Source: JBDSSS01 sp038224055
GTDB taxonomy: Bacteria; Actinomycetota; Actinomycetes; Actinomycetales; Dermatophilaceae
Direction of reading: 5' to 3'
DNA length: 18,521 nucleotides
Assembly: GCA_038224055.1 (NCBI GenBank)
Contig: JBBRGO010000034.1
Coordinates: 1 to 18,521 of the forward strand
Every line of letters starts with the position of its first letter. Position 1 is the first letter of the stretch. Of this stretch, positions 16,640 to 18,521 are shown in pieces. The notes under the pieces are model-generated. The model ran no database searches. It was given only the letters and a program-made list of their open reading frames with translations, and had not been told where the DNA came from. A program made the position numbers and the translations under genes.

Positions 16640-16652
16640 TACCCTTGGGGCC
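16640..16652 (+). promoter_or_regulatory. Leaderless promoter of dapD (TACCCT, 7 nt, ATG)
   Basis: TACCCT (16640-16645) is followed by exactly 7 nt and ATG 16653. It lies back to back with the dapE promoter and fixes the dapD start against upstream in-frame alternatives. Confidence 0.62.
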
Positions 16653-17585
16653 ATGTCTGAGCAGCGCAGCGCCTGGGGCCACGGCCTCGTCACGGTCACC
16701 TCGAGCGGCCAGGTCCTCGACACCTGGTTCCCCGCCCCGGCGCTCGGGAGCGCGCCCGACGGGGCCGAGACGCCGGCGGACCTCGCCGTCCTGGCCGGCG
16801 AGGACCCCCGGCGCGGGGTCACCACCGAGGTCCGGCTCGTCGAGATCGACCTCGACTCCGCCCCCGCCGACCCGTGCGACGCCTACCTGCGCCTCCACCT
16901 GCTCTCGCACTGCCTCGCGGCCCCCAACACCCTCAACCTCGAGGGTCTCTTCGGGGTGCTCGCCAACGTCGTCTGGACGAGCGCAGGGCCGTGCTCGCCC
17001 GAGGGCTTCGAGGCCACCCGCCTGCGGCTGCGCGCCAGCGGCCCGCTCCAGGTCTTCGGCGTCGACAAGTTTCCCCGGATGACCGACTACGTCGTGCCGC
17101 AGGGCGTGCGCATCGCCGACGCCGACCGCGTGCGTCTCGGGGCGCACCTGTCCGCCGGCACCACCGTCATGCACGAGGGCTTCTGCAACTTCAACGCCGG
17201 CACGCTCGGCACCTCGATGGTCGAGGGCCGCATCGTGCAGGGTGTCGTCGTCGGTGACGGCTCCGACATCGGGGCAGGCGCCTCGATCATGGGCACCCTC
17301 TCCGGCGGCGGCACGGAACGCGTCAGCATCGGCGAGCGTTGTCTGGTTGGCGCCAACGGTGGGATCGGGATCGCCCTCGGCGACGACTGCGTCGTCGAAG
17401 CGGGCCTCTACGTGACCGCCGGGACCAAGGTGACGCTGCCGGACGGCACCGTCGTCAAGGCCAAGGAGCTGTCCGGGTCGAGCAACATCCTGTTCATCCG
17501 CAACAGCCAGTCGGGCGCCGTCGAGGCCCGGGACCGCACGGGAACGGGCATCACGCTCAACACCAGCCTGCACGCCAACGACTGA
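16653..17585 (+). CDS. dapD: 2,3,4,5-tetrahydropyridine-2,6-dicarboxylate N-succinyltransferase
   Basis: A 310-aa DapD of the actinobacterial type. An N-terminal alpha/beta region (about 1-140) is followed by a left-handed beta-helix with hexapeptide repeats (about 145-265), visible in VRLGAHLSAGTTVMHEGF, VVVGDGSDIGAGASIMGTLS and DDCVVEAGLYVTAGTKV. EGFCNFNAGTLGTSMVEGR (175-193) carries the acyl-CoA and substrate site seen in the mycobacterial enzyme. It transfers succinate from succinyl-CoA to tetrahydrodipicolinate, the step before DapC and DapE in diaminopimelate synthesis. As a trimeric enzyme it acts in the cytosol. The start is ATG 16653 from a leaderless promoter. The next gene begins 54 nt downstream on the same strand. 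Confidence 0.95.
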   Translation: MSEQRSAWGHGLVTVTSSGQVLDTWFPAPALGSAPDGAETPADLAVLAGEDPRRGVTTEVRLVEIDLDSAPADPCDAYLRLHLLSHCLAAPNTLNLEGLFGVLANVVWTSAGPCSPEGFEATRLRLRASGPLQVFGVDKFPRMTDYVVPQGVRIADADRVRLGAHLSAGTTVMHEGFCNFNAGTLGTSMVEGRIVQGVVVGDGSDIGAGASIMGTLSGGGTERVSIGERCLVGANGGIGIALGDDCVVEAGLYVTAGTKVTLPDGTVVKAKELSGSSNILFIRNSQSGAVEARDRTGTGITLNTSLHAND

Positions 17586-17639
17586 CCACGCCGCCCCGCG
17601 GCCCGCCACCCCTGCAGCCGCAGGCCGACGAAGGACTCC

Positions 17640-18521
17640 ATGCCGACCGATCGACCGCGCCCGACTCTCGCCGAGTCCGGCCGACCGGGCCGACCCTCCC
17701 GCCCCTCGCACACCGCCCGCCGGCGCCGGCGCGGTGCGCTCACCCTGCTCGTCGTGCTCCTCGCCGTGGGGGCCGGTGGCTGGTACGGCGTGCGGTTCGT
17801 CCTCGACAGCCTCCGGTCCCCGCAGTGCTCCATCACGGCCGCCGGCGTGACCGAGAGCTTCGGGCCCGACCAGACCGGCAACGCCGCGTTGATCGCCGCG
17901 ATCTCGATGAAGCGCGGCCTCTCGCCCCGGGCGGCGACGATCGCGTTGACGACGGCATACCAGGAGTCGAAGATCCGCAACCTGCGCTACGGCGACCGGG
18001 ACTCCCTCGGGCTCTTCCAGCAGCGACCGAGCCAGGGCTGGGGCACCCGCGAGGAGATCCTCGACCCGGTGCACGCGACCAACGCCTTCTACGACGCGCT
18101 CGTGAAGTACCAGGGCTACGAGACCGCCGACATCACGACGATCGCCCAAAAGGTCCAGCGCAGCGGTTTCCCGGAGGCCTACCGCGACCACGAGGGGCAG
18201 GGCCGGGTGCTCGCCTCCACCCTGACCGGCCACTCCCCTGCCGGCGTCACGTGCCGCCTCGACCCGGCCACGACACACGCGGCGCCCGCCGATGTCGCCG
18301 CCGACCTCGAGGAGCAGATGGGGATCGCCTCGGCCACGGCCGGTGACGGCGTGCTCACCGTCACCGCCCCCGACCCGCGGCGGGCCTGGGCGGTCGGCCA
18401 GTGGGCGGTCGCCCGCGCCGAGCAGTACGGCGCCACGGCGGTCTCCGTCGGCCAACGAACGTGGGACCGGGGTGACGGCGAGGCCGGCTGGTCCGCCGGC
18501 GCCGACGGGACGACGGTGACG
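17640..18521 (+). CDS. Membrane-anchored lysozyme-like protein (3' partial)
   Basis: An open frame of 294 codons without a stop at the window edge. It starts at ATG 17640 with AAGGA 4 nt upstream. Residues 1-31 are Pro/Arg-rich and cytosolic; a membrane helix lies at about 33-55, so the rest is outside the membrane. Residues about 77-185 look like a lysozyme/transglycosylase fold: IALTTAYQESKIRNLRYGDR (101-120), with Glu109 in the position of a catalytic Glu, then LGLFQQRPSQGWGT (123-136), reminiscent of the QESxxxP...GLxQ pattern of goose-type lysozymes and lytic transglycosylases. Cys63 and Cys near residue 204 might pair. Glycosidase activity is inference. Same-strand position after dapD suggests a cell-wall link, possibly in one transcript. 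Confidence 0.82.
   Translation, partial: MPTDRPRPTLAESGRPGRPSRPSHTARRRRRGALTLLVVLLAVGAGGWYGVRFVLDSLRSPQCSITAAGVTESFGPDQTGNAALIAAISMKRGLSPRAATIALTTAYQESKIRNLRYGDRDSLGLFQQRPSQGWGTREEILDPVHATNAFYDALVKYQGYETADITTIAQKVQRSGFPEAYRDHEGQGRVLASTLTGHSPAGVTCRLDPATTHAAPADVAADLEEQMGIASATAGDGVLTVTAPDPRRAWAVGQWAVARAEQYGATAVSVGQRTWDRGDGEAGWSAGADGTTVT

Noticed and set aside
14590..17082. 830-codon plus-strand open frame through LOG and dapE
   Set aside because: It covers three real genes on mixed strands, and its residues (Val/Asp/Gly/Arg-rich) reflect codon complement, not a protein.
17611..17624. Hairpin CCTGC-AGCC-GCAGG after dapD as terminator
   Set aside because: A 5-bp stem with no U tract is too weak; dapD may be co-transcribed with the next gene.
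16443..18455. 670-codon minus-strand open frame opposite dapD and the lysozyme-like gene
   Set aside because: It is antisense to dapD, which has clear family motifs; no motif is visible in the antisense frame.

Overview
This 18.5 kb window comes from a high-GC actinobacterial chromosome. The gene content and order (dapD, dapE, LOG-family protein, DivIVA-like protein, DUF3117, O-methyltransferase, sigE, rseA, htrA, tatB, mrp, DUF1003/MgtE-like pair) broadly match what I recall of the Mycobacterium tuberculosis Rv1201c-Rv1232c region. The detailed make-up (a heterodimeric ABC exporter between tatB and mrp, a PaaG-like crotonase, a GT-C mannosyltransferase) suggests a Micrococcales genome, perhaps Intrasporangiaceae. 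That family-level guess is inference only. I see no phage, transposon, CRISPR, tRNA or rRNA.

Layout. 1-2585 (+): end of a soluble MgtE-like/CBS protein, a DUF1003 membrane protein overlapping it by 4 nt, then Mrp from its own leaderless promoter. A double hairpin separates this from a minus-strand envelope block running from 9837 down to 2633: sigE - rseA - htrA - tatB - two ABC half-transporters. 9966-10421 (-) is an unknown 151-aa gene, divergent from two plus-strand methyltransferases (10484-11742). A strong hairpin at 11768-11807 separates these from a small DUF3117 gene (-). A PaaG-like crotonase (+) follows. Then comes a tightly overlapped minus-strand operon, LOG-family protein - DivIVA-like protein - GT-C mannosyltransferase, preceded by dapE (-). 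dapD (+) diverges from dapE, and a membrane-anchored lysozyme-like protein (+) runs off the right edge.

How the genes work together. Much of the window concerns the cell envelope. SigE, its zinc anti-sigma factor and the HtrA protease form an envelope-stress circuit; a GGGAAC-N17-CGTT element in front of sigE is the expected autoregulatory promoter. TatB belongs to protein export. DapD and DapE supply diaminopimelate for lysine and peptidoglycan, and the neighbouring lysozyme-like protein may act on that same wall. The two ABC halves have complementary ATPase asymmetry and should form one heterodimeric exporter.

The most striking non-gene signals are these. (1) A uniform leaderless promoter architecture, TANNNT + exactly 7 nt + start codon, occurs at six genes and fixes several start sites. 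(2) The 7-mer GGCATAC occurs ten times, several times more often than base composition predicts. (3) Three arms between mrp and the exporter form two mutually exclusive hairpins that reach into both stop codons. (4) Six 9-bp repeats encode a His-Gln tail on the LOG-family protein. I found no wholly new multi-gene system; the best candidates for undescribed biology are the MgtE-like/DUF1003 pair, the lysozyme-like protein and the GGCATAC word.
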